Origin: Saccharibacillus brassicae
Lineage (GTDB): Bacteria > Bacillota > Bacilli > Paenibacillales > Paenibacillaceae
Direction of reading: 5' to 3'
Assembly (NCBI RefSeq): GCF_006542275.1
Contig: NZ_CP041217.1
Span: 5,520,501 to 5,584,500 of the forward strand
Length of the DNA stretch: 64,000 nt
Shown: piece by piece, positions 1-10,383 of the stretch
Layout of the letters: each line of letters begins with the position of its first letter
Numbering within the stretch: position 1 is the stretch's first letter
Notes under the pieces: model-generated
What the model was told of the DNA's origin: nothing
What the model saw: the letters and a program-made list of their open reading frames with translations, nothing else
Databases searched by the model: none
Translations under genes and position numbers: made by a program

Positions 1-1260
1 TCCCGGAAACATCGTCAGATGGTTGGACGCCTGCAAATCATGGAACGTTACATGATAGTACAGACCGTGCGGGCCGCTCTCGCCCGGCGCAGGCAGCGCC
101 GGCGTGCGCAGATTCAGATTGCCGTGCCGGCGCGAGACCATTTTGCCGTAGCCGTTGTCCGCCCAGATCTTGATCGCGCCTTCCGGAAGCTCGATCCAGC
201 CGGCTTTGTACAATTCCGAAATCTCGCCGTACAGCGCGACGCAGCAGACCGGATCGCTCACCGATTCGCGGATCAGCTCATACTGCCTGCGCATCGCGCG
301 GGAGATCAGCTCCCCGCGCTTTTGCGGCGTGTCGAAGAACGGGTCGTCTTCCCAGAACGGCTTGTCGCCCTGTCCGCGAAACGACAGCACCCACAGGATG
401 CGGCGGTCTTTTTGCTCCTCGATCGCCTGCCGCCACAGCCGTTCGTACCGCTCCGGCTCCTCGCGGTAGCTCGCCCGGTAGCCCGGGTACGCCCGCAGGA
501 ACATCTGCGCGCCGAGCGGCTCCGCATGATGATGCGTCACGATCAGTCCCATTTCGGACGCAAGCGCATGATGAATGCCGTGGTGCGGCAAGTCCGTGCC
601 GGCGATGACCATGTTGCCGCCGCAGCGCAGCAGCGCTTCGAATACCGGTTCCCACACTTCGCGCGGCGGCGGATACTGCCGCGTCCAGCCGATCAGGCTG
701 ACTTCGTCGTTGACGAACCAGCCCCGGTAGCGGACCCGCCGCGGCGGCGAATCGTACGGCTCGCACGCCAGAACAAGCTCGCTTTGGCTCAGCAGGCTCC
801 GATCCATCCAGTATCCCAGCGGCTGAACGCCCAGAAAAATCCGGCCGAATTCCAGCAGGCCGTACACAAGGCCCAATTCGTCGCGGCCCGCGATGACCAT
901 CCGGACGGATTCTTCCGGGCCGGTCTCGGCGCGTTCGGTGTGTTCGGTGTGTTCGACGTGTTCGACGTGTTCGGTATGTTCGGCGTCTTGGGCGTCTTCG
1001 CGGCGCTCGAAACGGAACACGAACGCTTCCGGCCGCTCGGGGCAGCTGTCCGAACCGCGGGCGATACGGACGACGATCTGCGCGGTCCGTTCGTCCTGCG
1101 CAAGCTGCGGTTCGGCGCCGAGCACGGCGTGCAAATCCCGCAGCAGGAAGCGCAGCGCATGCGCGACCGCCGTCGATTCGCCGGGTTCCGCGTACAGCCG
1201 GACCTGCCCGGCCAGCCGAAGAGAGCCGGGCTGCACGGAATGCACGTCCGCGGCGCTCAT
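1..1260 (-). CDS. GH115-type alpha-glucuronidase, N-terminal part (runs off window start)
   Basis: The 420 codons visible are the N-terminal part; the 3' end lies outside the window. GH115 enzymes remove glucuronic or 4-O-methyl-glucuronic acid from xylan and related glycans. The segment YRGWFVNDE matches the family's 'RGIFINDE' block. It is followed by THHHAEPLG (family SHHEP-like block), a segment ending RGQGDKPF, and YYHVTFHDL near the visible end, like the family's YYHxDY segment. There is no signal peptide, so it is probably cytosolic. The ATG at 1260 overlaps the TGA of the upstream acetylesterase gene (ATGA), which implies translational coupling. Oddity: about residues 89-108 are an EHT/EHV tripeptide run encoded by 9-bp tandem repeats. 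The family call is from motif similarity and is fairly secure; the exact substrate is not. Confidence 0.8.
   Translation of the reverse strand, partial: MSAADVHSVQPGSLRLAGQVRLYAEPGESTAVAHALRFLLRDLHAVLGAEPQLAQDERTAQIVVRIARGSDSCPERPEAFVFRFERREDAQDAEHTEHVEHVEHTEHTERAETGPEESVRMVIAGRDELGLVYGLLEFGRIFLGVQPLGYWMDRSLLSQSELVLACEPYDSPPRRVRYRGWFVNDEVSLIGWTRQYPPPREVWEPVFEALLRCGGNMVIAGTDLPHHGIHHALASEMGLIVTHHHAEPLGAQMFLRAYPGYRASYREEPERYERLWRQAIEEQKDRRILWVLSFRGQGDKPFWEDDPFFDTPQKRGELISRAMRRQYELIRESVSDPVCCVALYGEISELYKAGWIELPEGAIKIWADNGYGKMVSRRHGNLNLRTPALPAPGESGPHGLYYHVTFHDLQASNHLTMFPG
934..996. repeat. In-frame 9-bp tandem repeat inside the GH115 gene
   Basis: About seven units of TTCGGTGTG-like 9-mers. On the minus strand they encode alternating HTE/HVE tripeptides in a linker ahead of the catalytic-domain blocks. 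Unit length keeps the frame, so copy number could vary without breaking the gene. Confidence 0.85.
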
Positions 1261-2009
1261 GAAGACACCCGCTTGGCGGCCAACGAAGCTTCGGCCGGGT
1301 CGGTCGGCGCGGCCGCAAACGCCTCGGGTTCCAGCGGGCTGCGCGGGCGAACGCCGCGGACGCCGGCGGCGGCCAGCGCTTGCGCGACGAGACCGGCGGC
1401 CGCCTGCGCGCCGTATTCGTTCAAATGCGTATCGTCCATGATCCCGTTCGGATAATGGGGATGCTCGCCGCGCCGCAGCTGCACGAACCAGCGCTTCGAA
1501 TGCTGCGGCCCCATTTCCTTGAACGCCGAAGCGCTGCGGCCCGCCAGATCGACCAGCTTCACCCGTTCGCGCTGCGCCAATGCTTCCATCGCCCGCGGGT
1601 AATCGCCGTGCGTCGGCGTGAGCAGTCCGTCGGCATCGAAATAACGCCGCGCGATCGGCGTGACCAGCACCGGATGCGCCCCTCGCTCCCGGGCTCCGTC
1701 GAGATAACGCTTGAGCGTCTCGGCATACGTGGTCCACGGACTTGTGTGCCGCTCCGGATCGTCTTTCTCGTCGTTATGGCCGAACTGGACCAGCAGTACG
1801 TCGCCTTCGCCGATAACGCGCAAGATCCGGTCCAGCCTTCCTTCGTCGATAAAGCTTTTGCTGCTGCGCCCGCATGCCGCTTCGTTGACGACGCGCGCTT
1901 CTGTTTCCAAAAACAGCGGCAGCTTCGCGCCCCAGCCCTGCATCGGCAGCCGCTCCGGCGGATAGTCCGCCATCGTCGAATCGCCTGCCAGATAAAACGT
2001 GATCCCCAT
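1257..2009 (-). CDS. Rhamnogalacturonan acetylesterase-like SGNH hydrolase
   Basis: 250-residue serine esterase of the SGNH/GDSL fold, closest in style to RhgT/YesT rhamnogalacturonan acetylesterases that remove acetyl groups from pectin rhamnogalacturonan. All blocks are visible: LAGDSTMADY (nucleophile Ser), NEAACGRSS (oxyanion Gly), VQFGHNDEKD (Asn) and DDTHLNEYGA (Asp/His pair). The start at 2009 is chosen because AAAGGGAG sits about 8 nt upstream and the GDS block then lies at the usual distance from the N terminus. No signal peptide, so it probably works on imported acetylated oligosaccharides. Its stop overlaps the start of the GH115 gene (ATGA). The divergent AraC gene is the likely regulator. 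Confidence 0.85.
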   Translation of the reverse strand: MGITFYLAGDSTMADYPPERLPMQGWGAKLPLFLETEARVVNEAACGRSSKSFIDEGRLDRILRVIGEGDVLLVQFGHNDEKDDPERHTSPWTTYAETLKRYLDGARERGAHPVLVTPIARRYFDADGLLTPTHGDYPRAMEALAQRERVKLVDLAGRSASAFKEMGPQHSKRWFVQLRRGEHPHYPNGIMDDTHLNEYGAQAAAGLVAQALAAAGVRGVRPRSPLEPEAFAAAPTDPAEASLAAKRVSS

Positions 2010-2098
2010 GTCCCCAGCTCCCTTTACGCTTGATTGAACGTGCCCTTGCTGCAAGGCTAGCGCAATCTTTGCGTATGGACTCCGCTTTTCGCGCTTTG

Positions 2099-2129
2099 TT
2101 GACGGGAACCCCGCTTTTTTTGTTAAAAT
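2099..2129 (+). promoter_or_regulatory. Possible promoter of the AraC gene
   Basis: TTGACG (2099-2104) and TAAAAT (2124-2129) are separated by 19 bp, longer than ideal, 54 bp ahead of the AraC start. No other candidate in the gap looks better. Confidence 0.45.
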
Positions 2130-2182
2130 AGAGCCAGCAATAATGAAAGCGTATCGGCATACGCGGCGAAAGGAGTTTTCCC

Positions 2183-3061
2183 ATGCAGCTTCAACAGCTT
2201 CCCGACCTGCTGCACTACGGCGAATCGAAAGATCCCGTTCGCGTCGAATTCGATCGCCGTATCGGCTACTTCTCCATGCTGCAAAACCATTACCACGCCA
2301 GCTGCGAACTGTATTATCTGTTCAGCGGCGAGCGCAACTATTTCGTCAAAGACAGCGCCTACCGGATTCGCGCCGGCGATCTCGTCCTGATCGATTCCAA
2401 CGCCGTGCACAAAAGCACCGATTCCGGCATCCCGGATCACGAACGGGTCGTGCTCTATTTTTCCGCCGCCTATTTCGACGAATATCCGCCCGAAGAACGG
2501 GCGCTGCTGCGCAAGCCGTTCACCCGCGGCAGCGCGCTGCTTCCGCTCAACTTGCAGGAAAAGCTGCGCGCCGAAGAGCTGCTGCTGTCGCTGCTGCGCG
2601 AACTGCACGACCGGCCGCCCGGCTACCGCCTGCATGTGCGCCATATGGCGGGGGAACTGCTGCTGCTCGTCGCCCGCGCTTCCGGCAAAAGCGATCTGCG
2701 GCCCCGCCTGCAGCCGACGCCCGTCCGGCTCAAAATCGCCGAGATCGTGCGCCATATCAACCAGCATTTCGCCGAGCCGCTGGAGCTGGACGAGCTGGCG
2801 CGCCGCTTCTATATCAGCCGCAGCCATCTCAGCCGGACGTTCAAGGAAGTGACGGGGTTCGGCTTCGCCGAATACGTCAACCTGACCCGCGTCCGCGAAG
2901 CGCAGCGCCTGCTGCGCGAGACCCGGCACAGCGTGACGCTCGTGTCGGAACTTGCGGGCTTCGACAACTTTTCGCATTTCGGCAAAATGTTCAAACGCCT
3001 GTCGGGCGCTTCGCCGCGCGAATACCGGAACATGGACCGCCCCGGCGGCGCGGCCGACTGA
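2183..3061 (+). CDS. AraC-family transcriptional regulator (cupin + HTH)
   Basis: 292 residues. The N-terminal half (about 20-110) is a cupin-like sensor: HASCELYYLFSG followed by DLVLIDSNAVHKS, typical of sugar-sensing AraC proteins. The last ~100 residues are the double helix-turn-helix, with LDELARRFYISRSHLSRTFK and the signature ending GFDNFSHFGKMFKRLSGASPREYR. The start is supported by AAAGGAG 8 nt upstream. It is divergent from the acetylesterase-GH115 pair, 173 bp apart, so it probably activates that operon in response to a pectin- or xylan-derived sugar. The ligand cannot be read from sequence. Confidence 0.88.
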   Translation: MQLQQLPDLLHYGESKDPVRVEFDRRIGYFSMLQNHYHASCELYYLFSGERNYFVKDSAYRIRAGDLVLIDSNAVHKSTDSGIPDHERVVLYFSAAYFDEYPPEERALLRKPFTRGSALLPLNLQEKLRAEELLLSLLRELHDRPPGYRLHVRHMAGELLLLVARASGKSDLRPRLQPTPVRLKIAEIVRHINQHFAEPLELDELARRFYISRSHLSRTFKEVTGFGFAEYVNLTRVREAQRLLRETRHSVTLVSELAGFDNFSHFGKMFKRLSGASPREYRNMDRPGGAAD

Positions 3062-3097
3062 ATGCTTTGCGGCGACGCCTGTGCGAACAGGAAAAAG

Positions 3098-3129
3098 AAG
3101 CCGAGGCGGAGAGGTTCTCCGCCCGGCTT
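3098..3129. terminator. Hairpin between convergent AraC and GH38 genes
   Basis: Inverted repeat AAGCCGaGGCGGAGA / TCTCCGCCcGGCTT with a tiny loop. An A-run on the left becomes a T-run for minus-strand transcripts, so it suits the end of the mannosidase transcript best; it may work in both directions. Confidence 0.7.
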
Positions 3130-3149
3130 CCTGGTCGTTGGCCGAACTG

Positions 3150-3233
3150 CTGCCGAACGTGCTCCGGCAGAAGTCCGTCCCCCGTTCGTCATTTCTGCCG
3201 AACGTGCTCCGGCAGAAGCTCATTCGCCGTTCG

Positions 3234-3240
<7 letters not shown>
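3150..3240. repeat. 45-bp tandem repeat with internal hairpins
   Basis: Two copies, starting at 3150 and 3195, of a unit that begins CTGCCGAACGTGCTCCGGCAG. Each unit holds a short inverted repeat (CTGCCG/CGGCAG). The second copy runs into the last codons and stop of the GH38 gene, as if the gene's 3' end had been duplicated downstream. Confidence 0.8.
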
Positions 3241-6446
<3,206 letters not shown>

Positions 6447-6460
6447 ATCGTCGCCTCCTG

Positions 6461-6476
6461 TATAACACGTGTTATA
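6461..6476. promoter_or_regulatory. LacI-type operator upstream of GH38 gene
   Basis: Perfect 16-bp palindrome TATAACACGTGTTATA, 15 bp upstream of the GH38 start and next to its ribosome site. The 15-bp TATAACACGTGTTAT core recurs at 7694 ahead of the LacI gene. Confidence 0.82.
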
Positions 6477-6550
6477 TGTCTTAAAAATCGGCGGCTTCCG
6501 CAGAATGCCGCCCTGCCGTTTATTCGGGTGCGTGGGAACTTATTCGAATT

Positions 6551-6575
6551 CATTGGAGTTCATTGGAGTTCATTC
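6551..6575. repeat. 10-bp tandem repeat
   Basis: CATTGGAGTT twice plus a partial third copy, in the gap between the LacI gene end and the GH38 promoter. Non-coding. Confidence 0.7.
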
Positions 6576-6618
6576 AAAGAAAGCAGATTCTAAAGAAAAC
6601 ACCTGTTAAAGCTCCCGC

Positions 6619-7674
6619 CTAAGCGCTCTCGCCCGGCTTCAGCACGGCGGGCAGCCGCAGCTTCGACGGCGGGCCGGCTTCCCCGCCTGCCTGCCGCAGC
6701 ACGTTCGCGACCGCCGCTTCGCCCATATCCGCGTACGGAATCTCTACGCAGCTGAGCGTAGGCACGCTGAGCACGTCGCCTTGAATCGTATTGTCCGCGG
6801 CCATGACACGCAGGTCGCCGCCGACGGACAATCCGCAGGCCCGCGCGGCGCGGTACAGATCGGGCACCGCGCTGGACCAGTTGACCAGCACCGGCGGCGC
6901 CGGCTTGCGTTGGCTTCGCTGCCGGCACCAGTCGGCCCAGTCCACGCGGCCGCCCTGCTGCCGGTGACGGGACACGACCGGTTCCCAGCCGTGCTTGCGG
7001 CACCCGTCTTCGTAGCCCTGCCGGCGCTGCCGCTCCGCTTCGTTGACGCGCCCGCCGTGCGAAGCGCTGAACACTTCCGCATATTCGGGCGCGGCGCCCA
7101 GCCCGGGGTCGTTCGCCCGCAAATAATCGAGCGCCGTCTCCATGCTGCCCCGGTAATCGGCATGCACGGAATGAATACCTTCCGCCTCGGCATAACCTTC
7201 GACCGAGACGTAAGGCACGCCGACTTCCCGGACAGCCTGCGCCCACTGCGCGTCCGCATAACTCGTATCGTCCAGCGTCACGATCCCGTCGATTCTGCGC
7301 TGCTGGTACAGCTCCAGCAGTTCGCTGCGTGCTTCGCCCGGCCGGCCCCGGCCCGGCGAACTCAGCAGCAGATGATACCCCGCCGCTTCGCCGGCCCGCT
7401 GCATACCTTCCAGCAGCCGCATGAACAGCGGATGGGCCGTATCGCCGAACGCCGCAAGCGTCATGCTGCGCCCGGTCTTCATGCCGCGTGCTCTCGCGTC
7501 CACATGGTAGTCCAGCTCGCGGATCGCGCTCAGCACGTTCTCCCGCGTCCGCTCGCTCACGCCGATACCCGGCGTTCCGTTCAGCACGGCCGAGACGACG
7601 CTGCGGGAGACGCCCGCAAGCTTGGCGACGTCCTGGCTGGTGATTCGTTTGGAACCCGTCGATTTGCTTGTCAT
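6619..7674 (-). CDS. LacI-family repressor (probable regulator of the GH38 gene)
   Basis: 351 residues. The N-terminal HTH is ITSQDVAKLAGVSRSVVSAV followed by LNGTPGIGVSERTRENVLSA, the classic LacI DNA-reading head and hinge; the rest is a periplasmic-binding-protein-like effector domain. GAGGTGGAG lies directly before the ATG at 7674. Its promoter carries the same palindrome as the downstream GH38 gene, which argues for autoregulation and control of the mannosidase. The gap to the GH38 gene has its own operator, so GH38 is probably transcribed separately as well. The effector is unknown; a mannoside is a reasonable inference. Confidence 0.9.
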   Translation of the reverse strand: MTSKSTGSKRITSQDVAKLAGVSRSVVSAVLNGTPGIGVSERTRENVLSAIRELDYHVDARARGMKTGRSMTLAAFGDTAHPLFMRLLEGMQRAGEAAGYHLLLSSPGRGRPGEARSELLELYQQRRIDGIVTLDDTSYADAQWAQAVREVGVPYVSVEGYAEAEGIHSVHADYRGSMETALDYLRANDPGLGAAPEYAEVFSASHGGRVNEAERQRRQGYEDGCRKHGWEPVVSRHRQQGGRVDWADWCRQRSQRKPAPPVLVNWSSAVPDLYRAARACGLSVGGDLRVMAADNTIQGDVLSVPTLSCVEIPYADMGEAAVANVLRQAGGEAGPPSKLRLPAVLKPGESA

Positions 7675-7693
7675 ATCTCCACCTCGCCCTCAA

Positions 7694-7709
7694 TATAACA
7701 CGTGTTATT
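7694..7709. promoter_or_regulatory. LacI-type operator upstream of lacI-like gene
   Basis: TATAACACGTGTTATT, 15 of 16 bases identical to the palindrome at 6461. It sits 20 bp upstream of the LacI start at 7674, in position to block its promoter. Confidence 0.82.
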
Positions 7710-7791
7710 CTGCCTGTACAGACGTCGGTTTCGATGTCGGTTTCGACGAAGAGGGTCAGGAAAACCCGGCTCTTGGGAAGCCGCCGACGCG

Positions 7792-7820
7792 TTGACAACG
7801 ACCCAAGGCCGGATTATGAT
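7792..7820 (+). promoter_or_regulatory. Consensus sigma-A promoter of the lacI-uxaBAC operon
   Basis: TTGACA (7792-7797), 17-bp spacer, TATGAT (7815-7820), 36 bp before the LacI start. It is a near-consensus promoter, so repression by a bound protein is the likely control. Confidence 0.8.
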
Positions 7821-7833
7821 GATAACGTTAACA
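7820..7833. promoter_or_regulatory. Operator or cre-like site at the uxa promoter
   Basis: TGATAACGTTAACA starts at the last base of the -10 box, over the expected transcription start. It fits a LacI-family operator and is one base off a CcpA cre pattern, so it could mediate autorepression by the LacI product, carbon catabolite repression, or both. Confidence 0.65.
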
Positions 7834-7855
7834 TTTACAGTTGGGAGAACCTATC

Positions 7856-8872
7856 ATGATTACGATCAAAGACATCGCGCGCGCGGCCGGCGTCTCGCAT
7901 ACGACCGTGTCCCGCGCGCTGAACGGCAGTTCGCTGATCAAGCCGGGCACGCGGGAGCGGATCGAGAAGATCGCCGCGGACATGAACTACGTGCCCAACT
8001 ACAGCGCCAAGAATCTCGTCACCCGCAAGTCCAACACGATCGGGCTCTTTTTTTCGAGCATCGAGCAGGGCACGTCTTCGAGCTTCCTCGCGGACGCGCT
8101 CAAAAGTATCCGGCGGGAGCTGGAAGCGAACTACATGCTGACGGTCAGCGGTATCGACGATCCCGGCAGTCTGGGCAGCGTCAATCCGCGCCGCTACGAC
8201 GGCATTCTGGTCATGAGCCAGAGCGAACTGGACAACGCCTTCATCTACCATGTGCGCTCGTCCGGCATCCCGCTCGTCGTGCTCAACCGCCAGCTGGACG
8301 ATCCGTCGATCTCGAACGTCGCCTCGGACGACCGCGTCGGCGGACGCGCGGCGGCCGACCACGCCTGCGAACTGCGGCACCGGCGTATCGCGATCATCGA
8401 AGGCCGGCCGGGCTTCAAGTCCGCGTCCGAACGCCGCGCCGGCTATCTGGACGGCTTGATGGCGCACGGACTGACGCCGAACCCGGACTATTTCGTCCAG
8501 GGCGATTACACGCTGGAGAGCGGCTATGCCGCCATGAACACGCTGCTCGACCTGCCGCAGCGCCCGACCGCCGTCTTCTGCGGCAACGACGATATGGCGA
8601 TCGGCGCGATGAACGCGTGCTTCGACCGCGGCGTCAGCATTCCCGGCGATATGTCGCTGATCGGCTTCGACGACATGATCTTCGCGCGGTATACGAATCC
8701 GCCGCTGACGACGATCCGCAAGTCCGTGGCGGAGATCGCCGCCGAAGGCACGCGGCTGCTGCTCCGGCGAATGGAACGCCCGGAAGCCGAGCCGGTCCAG
8801 CGCCTGCTTGGCAGCCGCCTGATCGTTCGCCGCTCCGTAGCCGAACCGGCGGACATCGGCGGGAACGCATGA
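7856..8872 (+). CDS. LacI-family repressor of the uronate operon
   Basis: 338 residues. The HTH is IKDIARAAGVSHTTVSRALN followed by GSSLIKPGTRERIEKIAADMNYVPN; the effector domain follows, with DDMIFARYTNPPLTTIRK near the C terminus as in most LacI/GalR proteins. The ATG at 7856 is preceded by GGGAGA; an in-frame ATG at 7841 has no ribosome site. It is the first gene of the uronate cluster, 77 bp ahead of uxaB and in the same direction, so it probably senses a galacturonate or glucuronate pathway intermediate and represses uxaBAC along with itself through the site at 7820. Confidence 0.88.
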   Translation: MITIKDIARAAGVSHTTVSRALNGSSLIKPGTRERIEKIAADMNYVPNYSAKNLVTRKSNTIGLFFSSIEQGTSSSFLADALKSIRRELEANYMLTVSGIDDPGSLGSVNPRRYDGILVMSQSELDNAFIYHVRSSGIPLVVLNRQLDDPSISNVASDDRVGGRAAADHACELRHRRIAIIEGRPGFKSASERRAGYLDGLMAHGLTPNPDYFVQGDYTLESGYAAMNTLLDLPQRPTAVFCGNDDMAIGAMNACFDRGVSIPGDMSLIGFDDMIFARYTNPPLTTIRKSVAEIAAEGTRLLLRRMERPEAEPVQRLLGSRLIVRRSVAEPADIGGNA

Positions 8873-8949
8873 TTTGCCCGGCGATCCGCCGGTTCCGTTC
8901 ACCCAAAATGTTCACGTGTGCAAAAATCCGAATACAAGGAGCGAACAAC

Positions 8950-10383
8950 ATGACCGACTTGCCTACCCTGTCGCGTAATTTGCTGCCGGACCTGCCTTCT
9001 TTTCCCGAAAAGATGATCCAGTTCGGCGGCGGCAACTTCATGCGCGGCTTCGTCGATTGGCAGCTTCAGCGCATGAACGATCAAGGCTTGTTCGGCGGCA
9101 GCGCCGTGCTCGTCCAGGCCGTGTCTCCCCGGACCGATCCGCAGTTCGCCGAGCAGGACTGTCTGTTCACCGTGCTGCTGAGCGGCATCCGCAGCGGCGA
9201 GAGCATCGATACCGCCGAAGTCGTCGCAAGCGTCAGCCGCCTGATCAATCCGTATACCGATTACGCCGCTTATCTGTCGCTTGCGGACGATCCGGCGCTG
9301 ACGTTCATCACTTCGAACACGACCGAAGCCGGCCTCGTCTACCGTCATGAAGAACGGCCCGAGACCAAATCGCCGGCCGGTTTTCCCGGCAAGCTGACCG
9401 CGCTGCTGCACCGGCGCTTCTCGCTCGGCGGGCCCGGCTTCACGCTTCTTCCGTGCGAGCTGATCGACCGCAACGGCGAACGGCTGCGGGAGATCGTGCT
9501 TCGGCACGCGGACGATTGGCAGCTCGGCGAAGAGTTCAAGCGCTGGCTGGACACGGACAATACGTTTTGCAGCAGTCTCGTCGACCGGATCGTGCCGGGC
9601 TTTCCGCACGGGCGCGAAGCCGAACTGCAAGCGCGGCTCGGGTACGTCGACAAACTTGCGGTCGCGGCCGAGCCTTATCTGCTGTGGATCATCGAAGGAC
9701 CGGAATCGCTGCGCGACAGCCTGCCGCTTGCCCAGGCCGGGCTGAACGTCGTCGTGACGACGGACATGACGCCTTACCGCGAGCGCAAAGTACATCTGCT
9801 GAACGGCCCGCATACGGCGATGGTTCCGCTCGCCCTGCCCGCCGGTCTGGAGACGGTCGAAGACGTGATGAACGATGCACACTTCTCGCCGTTCGTCCAT
9901 GCGTTGATCGAGCGGGAACTGATTCCGATGCTCGATATGCCGACCGCGGAACTGGAAGCTTACGCCGGGGACGTACTGGATCGCTTCCGCAATCCGTCGA
10001 TCCGGCACGAACTGCGTTCGATCTCGCTGAACAGCGTATCGAAGTTCAAGTCGCGGCTGCTGCCGATCCTGCTGCGCTTCGTGCGCGAACGCGGCGAGCT
10101 GCCGCCCCGCCTCACGCTTGCTTTCGCCGCCCTGCTGCGCAGCGGCCGCGATGACGGTGACCGGCGCCGGGACGAAGCGTCCGTGCTGGCGGCCTTCGAC
10201 CGGGCCGGAGCCGCGCCGTCAAGCTTCGTGCCGACCCTTCTGGGCGACACTTCGCTGTGGGGCACCGACTTGAACGAAGTGCCCGGCCTGGCGGACCGGC
10301 TGGAAAGCCTGCTGGACGTTCTGGAAAAAGACGGCCCGCGCCCCCTGCTCCGGCGCATCGCCCAAGGAGGAATCCACGCATGA
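8950..10383 (+). CDS. uxaB: Tagaturonate reductase (altronate oxidoreductase)
   Basis: 477 residues of the mannitol dehydrogenase superfamily. It interconverts tagaturonate and altronate with NAD(H), the second step after uronate isomerase in galacturonate breakdown. MIQFGGGNFMRGFVDW is the N-terminal nucleotide-binding block typical of UxaB; VTTDMTPYRERKVHLLNGPH with LNSVSKFKSR further on are the catalytic-domain signatures, including the Lys of the SKFKSR region. The ATG at 8950 has AAGGAG 9 nt upstream. The stop overlaps the start of uxaA (ATGA), implying coupled translation. Assignment to UxaB rather than UxuB rests on the sequence style and on uxaA and uxaC next door. Confidence 0.92.
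   Translation: MTDLPTLSRNLLPDLPSFPEKMIQFGGGNFMRGFVDWQLQRMNDQGLFGGSAVLVQAVSPRTDPQFAEQDCLFTVLLSGIRSGESIDTAEVVASVSRLINPYTDYAAYLSLADDPALTFITSNTTEAGLVYRHEERPETKSPAGFPGKLTALLHRRFSLGGPGFTLLPCELIDRNGERLREIVLRHADDWQLGEEFKRWLDTDNTFCSSLVDRIVPGFPHGREAELQARLGYVDKLAVAAEPYLLWIIEGPESLRDSLPLAQAGLNVVVTTDMTPYRERKVHLLNGPHTAMVPLALPAGLETVEDVMNDAHFSPFVHALIERELIPMLDMPTAELEAYAGDVLDRFRNPSIRHELRSISLNSVSKFKSRLLPILLRFVRERGELPPRLTLAFAALLRSGRDDGDRRRDEASVLAAFDRAGAAPSSFVPTLLGDTSLWGTDLNEVPGLADRLESLLDVLEKDGPRPLLRRIAQGGIHA

Noticed and set aside
7702..8949. Extended upstream frame in phase with uxaB
   Set aside because: The upstream part lies inside the LacI gene in another frame; the ATG at 8950 with AAGGAG and the conserved UxaB N terminus set the true start.
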